14,478 nt of DNA, taken from contig CAIYTJ010000040.1 in NCBI GenBank assembly GCA_903929065.1, positions 1-14,478 on the forward strand. Direction: 5' to 3'. The notes under the pieces are model-generated. The model worked only from the letters and a program-made list of their open reading frames with translations. It ran no database searches and was not told the origin of the DNA. The translations under genes were made by a program, and so were the position numbers. This document shows, piece by piece, positions 6,852 through 14,478 of this stretch. This stretch comes from an uncultured Bacteroidales bacterium (GTDB lineage: Bacteria > Bacteroidota > Bacteroidia > Bacteroidales > Paludibacteraceae). Positions within the stretch are counted from its first letter, which is position 1; every line of letters begins with the position of its first letter.

Positions 6852-7880
6852 TTATTTGATCACTAATAATTTAATAGTTTTTGTTCCGTTTAACGTGTTT
6901 ATTTTCGCCAAATAAACACCATTTGCTAATCCGGAAATATCAATTGTCTGATTTTCAATGGCATTAATTTGCTTTACCAATTTACCATTCAAGTCAAAAA
7001 TTTGAAGATTTATAGTAGAATTTATTGAAGAACCGTAGATTTCAATCTTGTCTTTTGCCGGATTTGGAAAAATATTAGCATCATTTAAATCTGTATTTGA
7101 CTGTAAGTCAGTTGTTACCTTAACTAACGATAATTTATAAAACTGGTTTTGACCGTAAATCACAGTCGGATCAGGAACTATTTGAGGATTATATTGTAAA
7201 TAATTTCCTGCTTTAAAATAATAGGCATCAGTTAACGTCCAAATGTCCGGGGTGTAAGTTTGAGAGCCTGTTGTTCCATTCACCGTACAATTCACCGTTC
7301 CATTTTGCATGGTAATGGTATAGGTTATCAAATCGCCTAATGATAGTCCGCTTGCCAGTGTGACACCGTATTCAGACATGTTGGCATCATTGGTTTTAAA
7401 CCGTGCTTCAACATAACATTGTTTTGGAAGATAACCCGTCCAACGAAGTTTTATCATTTCCGAAACAGTATTACTACCATGAATCTGCCCTATTATGGTT
7501 TGAGGTTTTGCCTGCGCTACAGCCAATACTTTACATTGGGCTGTTAAATAATGTAAGATTGGGTCATTTAAAATCCAGTTGGCACCACCGGTCATTTGCC
7601 GGAATTCTACACGTGGATAAGACGAACCACTCGTTGTTCCACCGTTACTCGGCACTTTACATACAATTGAACCATCCGTTGGATCGGTATAAAAAAAACT
7701 ACTGGTGTAACCCGTTCCGAGTGAAGTCGCTGTTATTTCGGTAAAAAGTAAATTTTGATCCAATGTCTGCAACTTCCACGCACTCAGATCAAAATTTGAA
7801 CCCGGTGGAAGTAACGGATTTAATGCAGCAAGTTTTAAACTCAGAAGCAGAATGGTTGATATCAGAATTTGTTTTTTCAT
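6852..7880 (-). CDS. T9SS-secreted PL7 alginate lyase
   Basis: A 342-residue alginate lyase cleaving the beta-1,4 bonds of alginate by beta-elimination. It has a signal peptide (about 1-19), a PL7 domain (alginate_lyase2, about 24-255) and a T9SS sorting domain (about 268-342, containing FPNPAKDKIEIYG and GLANGVYLAKI). All three PL7 signature motifs are present: RVEFRQM (90-96, the R-[ST]-E-L-R region, here with Val and Phe), QIH (132-134) and YFKAGNYLQ (221-229), with Tyr227 as the likely catalytic tyrosine and His134 beside it. In PL7 enzymes QIH rather than QVH often goes with activity on guluronate-containing blocks, so a G or MG preference is a reasonable inference. The gene lies 6 bp after the PL6 gene at 7887-9659 and 5 bp before the jelly-roll gene, so the three are surely co-transcribed. 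Confidence 0.93.
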   Translation of the reverse strand: MKKQILISTILLLSLKLAALNPLLPPGSNFDLSAWKLQTLDQNLLFTEITATSLGTGYTSSFFYTDPTDGSIVCKVPSNGGTTSGSSYPRVEFRQMTGGANWILNDPILHYLTAQCKVLAVAQAKPQTIIGQIHGSNTVSEMIKLRWTGYLPKQCYVEARFKTNDANMSEYGVTLASGLSLGDLITYTITMQNGTVNCTVNGTTGSQTYTPDIWTLTDAYYFKAGNYLQYNPQIVPDPTVIYGQNQFYKLSLVKVTTDLQSNTDLNDANIFPNPAKDKIEIYGSSINSTINLQIFDLNGKLVKQINAIENQTIDISGLANGVYLAKINTLNGTKTIKLLVIK

Positions 7881-7886
7881 CGATGC

Positions 7887-9659
7887 TTAATTTTCAATTA
7901 TAATTTTCTTTGTCTTTGAAAAACCATCTATTGTCATACTGACAAAATAAATTCCCGGTCGAATGGTTGAAATGTCATATTTTTCGGTGTGTGAACCTTC
8001 AGAAACATTCATATTTGTGAACTCTCTTAACGCCATCCCGTTAAGATTAAACAAAGCAATTCCTACTGAGGAGTTTTTGATGAGCAAATAATTTAAAACT
8101 AACTTTTTATCTGCAGGAACAAAACAAACAGAAAAATCTAAATTATTTTCTAAAATATCTACAGTAGTAGAAATTGAATTTAAATACGAAGGACCAACAT
8201 CCGAAAGTTTCAGTGGCTTGTTAATTACTGTCCCGGTAGCATTGTATTCTTCACAACCAACATCTCTTTGTGCTCTCAAAACCGGTCTTGCCTGACCCTG
8301 AATATCTAAAAGCAAAGTGTCAATTCCCGGAATGAAATAAATTTTAGGATAAACGGCACTGGAAGCATTTATGGCAGGACTTGTTGAACCAATGCTGTAA
8401 TACCCATCTGAATTCAAAGCCAGTTTTGGGTCGGTATTCGTCATTCCAACCGGAATTGTTAATCCAAGTGAACCCTGGTATATATTTCCCACAAAAGTTT
8501 GACCGGAATTTGTACCCGAGTAAATTGTTCCCGATGTTTGTTTAAATATATTATTTGCCCATGTACAACTTAGCAGGCCTGTATCTATTCCAATATCTGT
8601 ACAACCATAGAATGTGTTATGAAAGAAATTAAAATTGCTGCCATAACCGGTACCAAAATATTCCAGATAAACAGGAGCTGTACCACCTCCTGAAAGTCCC
8701 GAAGTTTGATTAGTTCCGGCTGCTTCAAAATAATTATTATAGCAATAAATGTTATTAGCTTGTTTGCAGCGTATACCACCCGACTTGATAAAGAAATTTC
8801 CATAGGCTACATTGTTGTCGCCATTACGAAATGCAAACATGGCATCAGGATTGTTATTCATAGTGTTGTAACGAAGAATGTTTTCCCTCGATTTCACAGA
8901 AATAGCCTCACTATCACCATGACCGGTATCTTCAAAATAACAATATTCAACCACTGTGCGTGAAATCATTGTTGAATAGGCACCATCGCCAATTCGAATA
9001 CATTCATTTCCCCAATCGCCACCACCGCCTGGCATGTGCTGAAACGAGCAGTAACGAATAACATTATTTCCCGGATTTGAAACGTTTGGAATTATTTGTA
9101 GCATGTCACCATCACCACCTTTTGTCAAAGATGTATCAGTTGGTTTGTTCTGGAAATTACAATAGGAAACAGTATTATTTAGTCCGGCTATCTGTATCAT
9201 CTTGCTTGCAAAGTAACCATTGAAATTTAATTGAGTAATGATATTGCTGTTCCCATTTACAGTCACAGCATTAGTTGGACATTCAACAGGCAAGCCTCCT
9301 GACATATTGTTAGTTGTGAATTGAAATCCACTAAAAGTGTTTGAATTTCCTGAAATGACAATGTTGTTATTTCCATCAAGAAAAACACCACCGGAAGTTG
9401 CTGCCTGAACGGTAATACTTGATTTACTTATGCTTATAGAGTTGTTTGTATAGTGCCCATTTGCGAGGTTGATAATATCACCCGAGTTTGCAGCATTAAT
9501 TTTGGTCTGTAAATCTGCAATGGAAGTGGCAGTAATAGTAGCAGCATTTGAAATTTGATTTCCTGACAAAAGACAAATGAAAATAAATACAAGTGTTTTA
9601 AAATTTGTGTTTTTAATTCGAAAATGTATGTCTTGAAATGATGTAGTTTTTAAATTCAT
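7887..9659 (-). CDS. T9SS-secreted PL6 lyase (alginate lyase/chondroitinase-B family), copy 2 in transcription order
   Basis: A 590-residue right-handed beta-helix lyase of family PL6, whose members act on alginate or dermatan sulfate. The signal peptide has a long N-region (hydrophobic core about 22-33, cleavage near SNA-A at 39), and no later Met offers a better start. Residues about 40-470 form the beta-helix, with the PL6 entry pattern (ATSIADLQTKINAANSGDII) and repeated CxF coils. The catalytic region GDSEAISVKSREN gives the likely Lys base (Lys256), and FAFRNG gives the likely Arg (Arg278). The residue after this Arg is Asn, where I recall His in chondroitinase B and characterised alginate PL6 enzymes. 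A linker (KPLKLSDVGPSYL) and a T9SS sorting domain (about 505-590) complete it. It is the first gene after the 114-bp promoter-bearing gap. The PL7 context makes alginate the likeliest substrate. Confidence 0.93.
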   Translation of the reverse strand: MNLKTTSFQDIHFRIKNTNFKTLVFIFICLLSGNQISNAATITATSIADLQTKINAANSGDIINLANGHYTNNSISISKSSITVQAATSGGVFLDGNNNIVISGNSNTFSGFQFTTNNMSGGLPVECPTNAVTVNGNSNIITQLNFNGYFASKMIQIAGLNNTVSYCNFQNKPTDTSLTKGGDGDMLQIIPNVSNPGNNVIRYCSFQHMPGGGGDWGNECIRIGDGAYSTMISRTVVEYCYFEDTGHGDSEAISVKSRENILRYNTMNNNPDAMFAFRNGDNNVAYGNFFIKSGGIRCKQANNIYCYNNYFEAAGTNQTSGLSGGGTAPVYLEYFGTGYGSNFNFFHNTFYGCTDIGIDTGLLSCTWANNIFKQTSGTIYSGTNSGQTFVGNIYQGSLGLTIPVGMTNTDPKLALNSDGYYSIGSTSPAINASSAVYPKIYFIPGIDTLLLDIQGQARPVLRAQRDVGCEEYNATGTVINKPLKLSDVGPSYLNSISTTVDILENNLDFSVCFVPADKKLVLNYLLIKNSSVGIALFNLNGMALREFTNMNVSEGSHTEKYDISTIRPGIYFVSMTIDGFSKTKKIIIEN

Positions 9660-9691
9660 AAATATTTGAGTTTGTATAAATGTAAATACTG

Positions 9692-9715
9692 ACTAATTGG
9701 TTGACCAAAGTTAGT
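9692..9715. promoter_or_regulatory. Nested inverted repeat resembling a GntR-family operator
   Basis: A perfect 12-bp dyad, TTGGT-TG-ACCAA (9697-9708), is flanked by a second pair of arms, ACTAA (9692-9696) and TTAGT (9711-9715), with two extra bases (AG) on the right. TTGGT-N2-ACCAA matches the core of operators used by FadR-subfamily GntR regulators of hexuronate metabolism (UxuR/ExuR consensus ATTGGTATACCAAT). It overlaps the -7 element and predicted start site, the classic position for a repressor that is released by an inducer. The regulator gene is not in the window. An RNA hairpin in the leader is an alternative reading. Confidence 0.5.
9706..9713 (-). promoter_or_regulatory. Likely promoter -7 element for the downstream lyase operon
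   Basis: The minus strand reads TAACTTTG, a full match to the Bacteroidota -7 consensus TAnnTTTG. It lies about 47 bp upstream of the start codon of the PL6 gene at 7887-9659, inside the only sizeable gap of the gene series. Transcription would start near 9699-9701. I see no good TTG/TTTG -33 element at the usual distance, which may mean a weak or activator-dependent promoter. The element overlaps the dyad at 9692-9715. Confidence 0.45.
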
Positions 9716-9773
9716 GGTTTTTGTTGAAATAATTGTATTTATAAATAGAAATGTAGTATTTATCAGTTAAAAC

Positions 9774-11483
9774 CTAATTTTTAATAATAAATTTAATAGT
9801 TTTTGCATAATTGTCGGCAGTTAAACGAACCAAATACATACCATTTTGCAAATTTGAAATATCAATGGTTTGCTGTTTGTTTTCAGGATTGTTAGTATCA
9901 ATTGATTTGATTAAAGTTCCATTCAAACTATAAATAGTCAGATTTATTTTTGAAGGTTTTGCTAAAAAGTAATTCACAATCAACGATTTACTTGATGAAT
10001 TAACCCGAACATTAAAATTTAAATTTTCCTTTGTAGTTTCAGTACCTGACAACGTTTTAAGATAAGATGGACCAACATCTGAAAGTTTTAGTGGTTTATT
10101 AGTGATTACACCAGACGCACTAAATTGTTCACAACCAACATCTTTCAACAATCTGGAAACAGGCCTTGAAATCCCCTTAATATCCAATAATAAGGTGTCA
10201 ATTCCGGGTATATTTAAAATGGCTGGGTAATTATTACTTGCTGCACCAATTGCCGGACTTAAAGCTGTCAAATCATAATATCCATCTGAATTTAATGCAA
10301 GTTTTGGGTCTGCAAAGGTAATCCCTGAGGAAACATCAATGCCTAAAAATCCGGAATAAATATTGTTTTTAAATGTAGTTCCATTATTTGCATTCTGAAA
10401 AATATTTCCGGATTTAAGGAAGATATTATTGGCCCATGTGCCATTGGTTGCACCTATGCCACCAAAATCAATCATGCCACAATCGACAAATGTATTATGT
10501 AAGAAATTAATGTTATCAAGCACATAAGTAGAATTCGAAGTGTCATAAATATAGGTTACAGCATTCATAGTGCCGTTAAGGCCGGATTTTTCAAAATAGT
10601 TATTATAGCAAAAGATATTATTGGCTTCTTTTGCTCTTAATCCGCCTGAATTTATAAAGAAGTTGCTGTAAGCAACATTATTGTCACCATTTCTGAAGCA
10701 AAACATTGCATTGGGATTATTATTCATCGTGTTGTAACGCAAGATGTTTTCCCTGGATTTGACAGATATTGCCTCGCTGTCTCCCAAACCAGTATCCTCA
10801 AAATAACAATATTCTATTACTGTTCTGGATATAAATGTTGCAAGAGTGCTATTCCCAATTCTTATACATTCATTTCCATAATCGCCTCCCATTCCGGGCA
10901 TGTGTTGAAATGAGCAGTACTTAATAGTATTATAACCCGGATTTGTTGCATTTGGAATAATTTGTACCATATCGCCCGTGCCGGCTTTTGCAGTCATAAC
11001 AGCAAGTTTGTTTTGAAAATTACAATAACTGACCATGTTGTATTGCCCAGTAATATATAGGAAATGGTCAGCACAATAACCATTGAAATTCAACTGTGTT
11101 ATTGTATTTGAATTCCCGCTAACGGCTATTGTATTAGTGCCATTAGCAGTAACATTTGCAGTAAATTGAAAACCGCCAAAAGTGTTATTATTTCCTGAGA
11201 TAGTAATTGTACTTGTCCCATCCAAAAAAACTCCACCAGGTGAAGCAGCCTGAACTGTTATATTTGACTTCGCAATATTAATCACATTATTAGTATAATG
11301 TCCTTTTGCCAGATTGATTATGTCTCCGGTCTGACAGGTAATTATAGCTGCTTGCAATCCAGAGATAGAGTTCACATTAATAGTTGCGGCATTTAAAATG
11401 TTGTTATTGTTAAACGCAAACAAGCCAATGAAAATTAACAGTAAACAATCATATTTGAAATAGATGGATAATGTTTTTTTCAT
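9774..11483 (-). CDS. T9SS-secreted PL6 lyase (alginate lyase/chondroitinase-B family), copy 1 in transcription order
   Basis: A 569-residue PL6 lyase and tandem paralogue of the 7887-9659 protein. It has a signal peptide (about 1-32, cleavage near LNA-A), a beta-helix (about 33-455), the linker KPLKLSDVGPSYL and a T9SS sorting domain (about 485-569). The likely catalytic residues are Lys242 in EAISVKS and Arg264 in FCFRNG, again with Asn after the Arg. Over the 80 residues from SRTV[VI]EYCYF to CYNNYFE I count 70 identities between the two copies, whereas the N-terminal coils, the loops around 300-345 and the sorting domains have diverged. This suggests conserved chemistry with different loop-determined substrate selection. 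The gene starts 4 bp after the beta-helix gene and ends at the 114-bp promoter-bearing gap. Confidence 0.93.
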   Translation of the reverse strand: MKKTLSIYFKYDCLLLIFIGLFAFNNNNILNAATINVNSISGLQAAIITCQTGDIINLAKGHYTNNVINIAKSNITVQAASPGGVFLDGTSTITISGNNNTFGGFQFTANVTANGTNTIAVSGNSNTITQLNFNGYCADHFLYITGQYNMVSYCNFQNKLAVMTAKAGTGDMVQIIPNATNPGYNTIKYCSFQHMPGMGGDYGNECIRIGNSTLATFISRTVIEYCYFEDTGLGDSEAISVKSRENILRYNTMNNNPNAMFCFRNGDNNVAYSNFFINSGGLRAKEANNIFCYNNYFEKSGLNGTMNAVTYIYDTSNSTYVLDNINFLHNTFVDCGMIDFGGIGATNGTWANNIFLKSGNIFQNANNGTTFKNNIYSGFLGIDVSSGITFADPKLALNSDGYYDLTALSPAIGAASNNYPAILNIPGIDTLLLDIKGISRPVSRLLKDVGCEQFSASGVITNKPLKLSDVGPSYLKTLSGTETTKENLNFNVRVNSSSKSLIVNYFLAKPSKINLTIYSLNGTLIKSIDTNNPENKQQTIDISNLQNGMYLVRLTADNYAKTIKFIIKN

Positions 11484-11487
11484 TTAG

Positions 11488-13278
11488 TTAGTTCTTTATG
11501 ATTAACTTTGATGATTTGTGAAATTCTCCTGAGGTGAGTTCAACTAAATAAACGCCTGATTTTAAATTGGATGTGTTCAATGAAAAAAACGTTGTTCCGG
11601 CTTCATTCAGTCTATTTGCAATTAATGGTTTGATAGATTTCCCGGTTAAATCGCAAAGATTGAGTTGAATATTCGATGCTTCAGCCAATGAAACTATTAA
11701 CCGAATACTATTTGATGCCGGATTGGGAATAATCTGAAAATCTGCTTTTTCTACACCGGGATTCAAAACTGCTGTTAATAAGCTTTTTAACCGGTCTGCT
11801 AATTGAGCTTTAAATAAACTTGGAATTGCAACGATTTTTGTTCCTTTCGATTCTACGATTCCAAGCGGATTTGTTGTCCACTGACCAACGTTGGTAATTG
11901 GTCCGACGCAGCCAATCGCCCAGTTGCAATGATACGATGGCGGATCCTGAACCACAAAATCAGGCGAAGTACAATTCCAGAACATAATTTGAGCGCCCGA
12001 CCAGCCGTGACCGGAACCCGAATCAGCTCTATCCTGAACCCGAATCTGACCATCTGTTGTGACATTATCAATCAAGATTCCTGTTGACCAACGATGATGA
12101 GGTCCAATGTCGGCATGCTCAAGAGTTGCGGAACAATTATAAAATACATTTGGGCCCGGTGTTCGACTGCCGTCAACAAAATCGTGGCGACCGTTTCGCG
12201 TAATGCAATTCTGAACCAGACAGCGTTGACCGTTCAGATTAAAAGAATATCTCCGTCCACCGGTAATTACAGAAATGGCATCGAGCATTGAACAACTGTC
12301 GACAGTTACAAATGACCCTCCATCATTTACATTCACGCAAGAATAGCCAAATGAATAAGCAACCACCTTTTTCACCCAGCAATTTTCCACATTATCCATA
12401 AAAATGGCGTTCCATCCATGGAGTTCATCAGTGGAAGAAATATAAGATGAAGTCATTTTAAGATTTTCAACACCACAATTTGAAATACGGGCTGAAGTAA
12501 ATTTCAATACAAATGCATTGGCATAAACCGGGTCGATAATATCCATAACCGGTGCATCAAAAGTAATTATATTGCCCTGAACACTAGTGATTTTTCGTTC
12601 GAAACTAATTTTGTATGAACTTGCTGTCCAGTCGGTAGCCAATGGATCAATGTGTGAAAGTGTGTCCATGCCAAGCATATGAATCCAGGCATCGTTCGGC
12701 TCACGGCGAAAATGCACCCAATCGCCAACGGCAAATGAATGTCCGCTTTGAACAGTTACACTTTTAGTTCCAACGGGTACAAAGGCATCTGTTACTTGTT
12801 TTTGTGTAGAAGTAATATCGGTTTTCCCCGATGCACCAACGATGTGAATCAAATCGTATTGAACTGTTCCGGTTGCTTTAAAGATTGTAGTTTGTCCTTC
12901 ACCACGCAACACAATTCCACTGGCTGTTACGTTTATGGTGGTACTCATTTCATACGTTCCGGCTTTAAAAAGGATAGCACCACGAATTCCATTGACCAAC
13001 GGCATGGCTGCAACTTCATTAATGGCTGCCTGAACATTGGCAACATTATCACCAACGACGGCTGTAACAGTTTTTACCACCGGTACCACCGGAATTGGTT
13101 TTTCGGAATTCTGATAGCCAACGCCACTGAAATCAGGAACTACCGTACCTTTAGAATCCGGTTTATAAGTTAGTTTTCCATTGGAATCGATTGAAACCAG
13201 TGTAGTTGTTTGACTTTTAACTGATTGAAATCCAATGGTTAAAAGCAGAAAAAGGAGTATTTTTGTTTGTTTCTTCAT
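11488..13278 (-). CDS. T9SS-secreted right-handed beta-helix protein, possible polysaccharide lyase (paralogue of 3802-5703)
   Basis: A 596-residue protein counted from the ATG at 13276-13278. An ATG eight codons upstream overlaps the sulfatase gene and only adds MAVGKIKN before an ideal signal peptide (MKKQTKILLFLLLTIGF, cleavage after KSQ near 23), so I prefer the inner start, 5 bp after the sulfatase stop. The beta-helix region (about 65-500) has VVGDN..VQAAIN, GAILFKAGTYEMSTTI and RGEG (125-128). Conserved polar motifs shared with the paralogue are GRHDF (363-367), HHRWSTGIL (394-402) and the GSGHGW segment (421-426). A T9SS sorting domain follows (about 515-596, with IIPNPASNSI and LKSGVYLVELT). 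No CAZy family can be assigned. Context suggests an extracellular polysaccharide-active enzyme, and the shared His/Arg/Trp motifs are candidates for an active site. Confidence 0.82.
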   Translation of the reverse strand: MKKQTKILLFLLLTIGFQSVKSQTTTLVSIDSNGKLTYKPDSKGTVVPDFSGVGYQNSEKPIPVVPVVKTVTAVVGDNVANVQAAINEVAAMPLVNGIRGAILFKAGTYEMSTTINVTASGIVLRGEGQTTIFKATGTVQYDLIHIVGASGKTDITSTQKQVTDAFVPVGTKSVTVQSGHSFAVGDWVHFRREPNDAWIHMLGMDTLSHIDPLATDWTASSYKISFERKITSVQGNIITFDAPVMDIIDPVYANAFVLKFTSARISNCGVENLKMTSSYISSTDELHGWNAIFMDNVENCWVKKVVAYSFGYSCVNVNDGGSFVTVDSCSMLDAISVITGGRRYSFNLNGQRCLVQNCITRNGRHDFVDGSRTPGPNVFYNCSATLEHADIGPHHRWSTGILIDNVTTDGQIRVQDRADSGSGHGWSGAQIMFWNCTSPDFVVQDPPSYHCNWAIGCVGPITNVGQWTTNPLGIVESKGTKIVAIPSLFKAQLADRLKSLLTAVLNPGVEKADFQIIPNPASNSIRLIVSLAEASNIQLNLCDLTGKSIKPLIANRLNEAGTTFFSLNTSNLKSGVYLVELTSGEFHKSSKLIIKN

Positions 13279-13283
13279 GTTCT

Positions 13284-14478
13284 TTATTTTTCCCACGGCC
13301 AAGGTAACGCTTTGGTACGCAACGCTTCTTTTTTCCAGATTTCTACCATTTCCTTTACTTTTTCTGGAAATTTTGTTGCCAGATTATTCATTTCCGATGG
13401 GTCTTGCTCCAGATTGTACAATTCCCAGCTGTTTTCGTCGGCTTTGGTGAATTTCTTGGGCGATTTTGTTTTGGCAACCAGTTTCCAGTTGCCCATGCGC
13501 AAGGCCCGATTGGCCTGATGTTCCCAAAAAACAAGTTTCCGATCAACGGTTTTATTCTTGAATGTTGGCGTCAGACTGATTCCTTCCAGTGGCTGAATTG
13601 CATTTCCTTTCATTGTTGCCGGATATTTAGCTCCGGTAAGTTCAAGAACTGTTGGCACAATATCAATTAAATGCGAAAATTGATTTGTGATTGCACCTTT
13701 GTTTTTTATACCTTTCGGCCAGTTGATAATCAGCGGCGAAGCAATTCCGCCCTGATGAACATATTGTTTGTAAAGACGAAATGGCGTATTGCTCACATTT
13801 GCCCATTCGGGACCATATGCCATCCAAGTATCAGCCGGACCGGCCATCACACCTCGACCGCTCCGAACAAATTTTCCATCCCGCGTGTATTCCGGTTTTT
13901 TGCTCATTTGAATATAATCAGCCGGAAGTGGTTTCAGAACCTTTTGCTCATCAGTCAGCGGAACGGTTGGTTTGTCGGAACCTTCCAGTTCGGCACAGCC
14001 GCCGTTATCGTGCAGGTAAAAAATGATGGTATTTTCCAACTCACCTTTTTCTTTCAAAGCGGAAATAATTTTTCCAACACCCTGATCCATAGCATCAACC
14101 ATGGCAGCATAGGTTTCCATACGGCGTTCCTGAAACGGTTTCATAGTTTCGTCTTTCCATGCCGGAATTTCTTCACTTCGGGTTGAAAGAACCGTGTTTT
14201 TCGGGATTATTCCCAGCTTTTGCTGTTTATTAATACGATTCGCACGCACCGAATCCCAACCGATATTGTATTTTCCTTTGTATTTATCAATTTCATTTTC
14301 AGGAGCTTGTAACGGCCAATGAGCTGCCGTAAAAGCTACATACATGAAAAACGGTTTTTCTTTTGATTGGCTGCGGATATAGCTTACTGCTGTATCGCTG
14401 ATGGCATATGTCAAATAGAAATTTTTGGATGGAGCTATGAAAGTATTGTTGCTCATCAAAGTTCCCGGGTCAAAATAA
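13284..14478 (-). CDS. Sulfatase (S1/arylsulfatase type), 5' end beyond the right edge
   Basis: The C-terminal 397 or so residues of a type I sulfatase, which hydrolyses sulfate esters on polysaccharides or their fragments. The frame is open to the window edge (YFDPGTLMSNN at the boundary), so the N-terminal part with the C/S-x-P-x-R formylglycine motif and any signal peptide lies outside. Visible family features are PFFMYVAFTAAHWPLQAP (His codon at 14319-14321), FYLHDNGG (Asp codon at 14007-14009), HQGGIASPLIINWPKGI, FSHLIDIVPTVLELTG and the C-terminal subdomain ending LYNLEQDPSEMNNLA. There is no T9SS sorting domain, so it is probably periplasmic. It lies 5 bp upstream of the beta-helix gene in what looks like one transcript. 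Its presence beside alginate-lyase-type genes is notable because alginate is not sulfated. The exact substrate position cannot be inferred. Confidence 0.94.
   Translation of the reverse strand, partial: YFDPGTLMSNNTFIAPSKNFYLTYAISDTAVSYIRSQSKEKPFFMYVAFTAAHWPLQAPENEIDKYKGKYNIGWDSVRANRINKQQKLGIIPKNTVLSTRSEEIPAWKDETMKPFQERRMETYAAMVDAMDQGVGKIISALKEKGELENTIIFYLHDNGGCAELEGSDKPTVPLTDEQKVLKPLPADYIQMSKKPEYTRDGKFVRSGRGVMAGPADTWMAYGPEWANVSNTPFRLYKQYVHQGGIASPLIINWPKGIKNKGAITNQFSHLIDIVPTVLELTGAKYPATMKGNAIQPLEGISLTPTFKNKTVDRKLVFWEHQANRALRMGNWKLVAKTKSPKKFTKADENSWELYNLEQDPSEMNNLATKFPEKVKEMVEIWKKEALRTKALPWPWEK

Noticed and set aside
13279..13302. Upstream start giving MAVGKIKN before the beta-helix protein
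   Set aside because: It overlaps the end of the sulfatase gene and puts eight residues before an ideal signal peptide. The ATG at 13276-13278 gives a cleaner start with 5-bp spacing.
14457..14459. TTG or the adjoining ATG (14454-14456) as the true start of the sulfatase
   Set aside because: The frame continues open to the window edge with sulfatase-like residues. The remaining protein would lack the formylglycine active-site region, so the gene is cut by the window instead of starting here.

Overview
The window looks like part of a polysaccharide-degradation locus from a member of the Bacteroidota. The evidence is AT-rich DNA, secreted enzymes ending in type IX secretion (T9SS) type A sorting domains, a TAnnTTTG-type promoter element, and tightly packed genes without strong Shine-Dalgarno sites. 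The enzyme set (two PL6 chondroitinase-B/alginate-lyase family proteins, a PL7 alginate lyase, a sulfatase and a GH2 glycosidase) suggests an organism that eats algal or other uronic-acid-rich polysaccharides. No SusC/SusD pair, transporter, regulator gene or monomer-catabolism gene lies in the window, so the locus must extend beyond it, and the sulfatase runs off the right edge.

All recognisable genes are on the minus strand, so transcription runs from right to left. In transcription order they are: a truncated S1-type sulfatase (13284 to the right edge); a T9SS-targeted beta-helix protein (11488-13278); a PL6 lyase (9774-11483); a 114-bp gap with a promoter-like element and a dyad resembling a GntR operator (about 9692-9715); a second PL6 lyase (7887-9659); a PL7 alginate lyase (6852-7880); a jelly-roll lyase-like protein (5713-6846); a second beta-helix protein (3802-5703); a small secreted cupin protein (3146-3802); and a GH2 glycosidase (657-3128). 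Apart from that one gap, neighbours are separated by 4 to 17 bp, or overlap by one base (TAATG at the beta-helix/cupin junction), so they form one or two operons.

A working model: the T9SS-targeted lyases (PL6, PL6, PL7, the jelly-roll protein and the two beta-helix proteins) act at the cell surface or outside and cut a uronic-acid polymer by beta-elimination. The sulfatase, GH2 enzyme and cupin protein have no visible sorting domain and probably act in the periplasm on the released oligosaccharides. PL6 plus PL7 points to alginate, but alginate carries no sulfate and needs no beta-glycosidase. The sulfatase and GH2 therefore hint at a second or different substrate, such as a sulfated uronate-containing polymer.

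The left 656 bp has no convincing gene. Its main content is an array of exactly 42-bp units (249-642) made of two related repeat types. The second type carries a strong palindrome repeated every 42 bp, with the last copy ending just past the GH2 stop codon. This array, the operator-like dyad between the PL6 genes, and the paired beta-helix proteins of unknown activity are the most interesting parts of the window.
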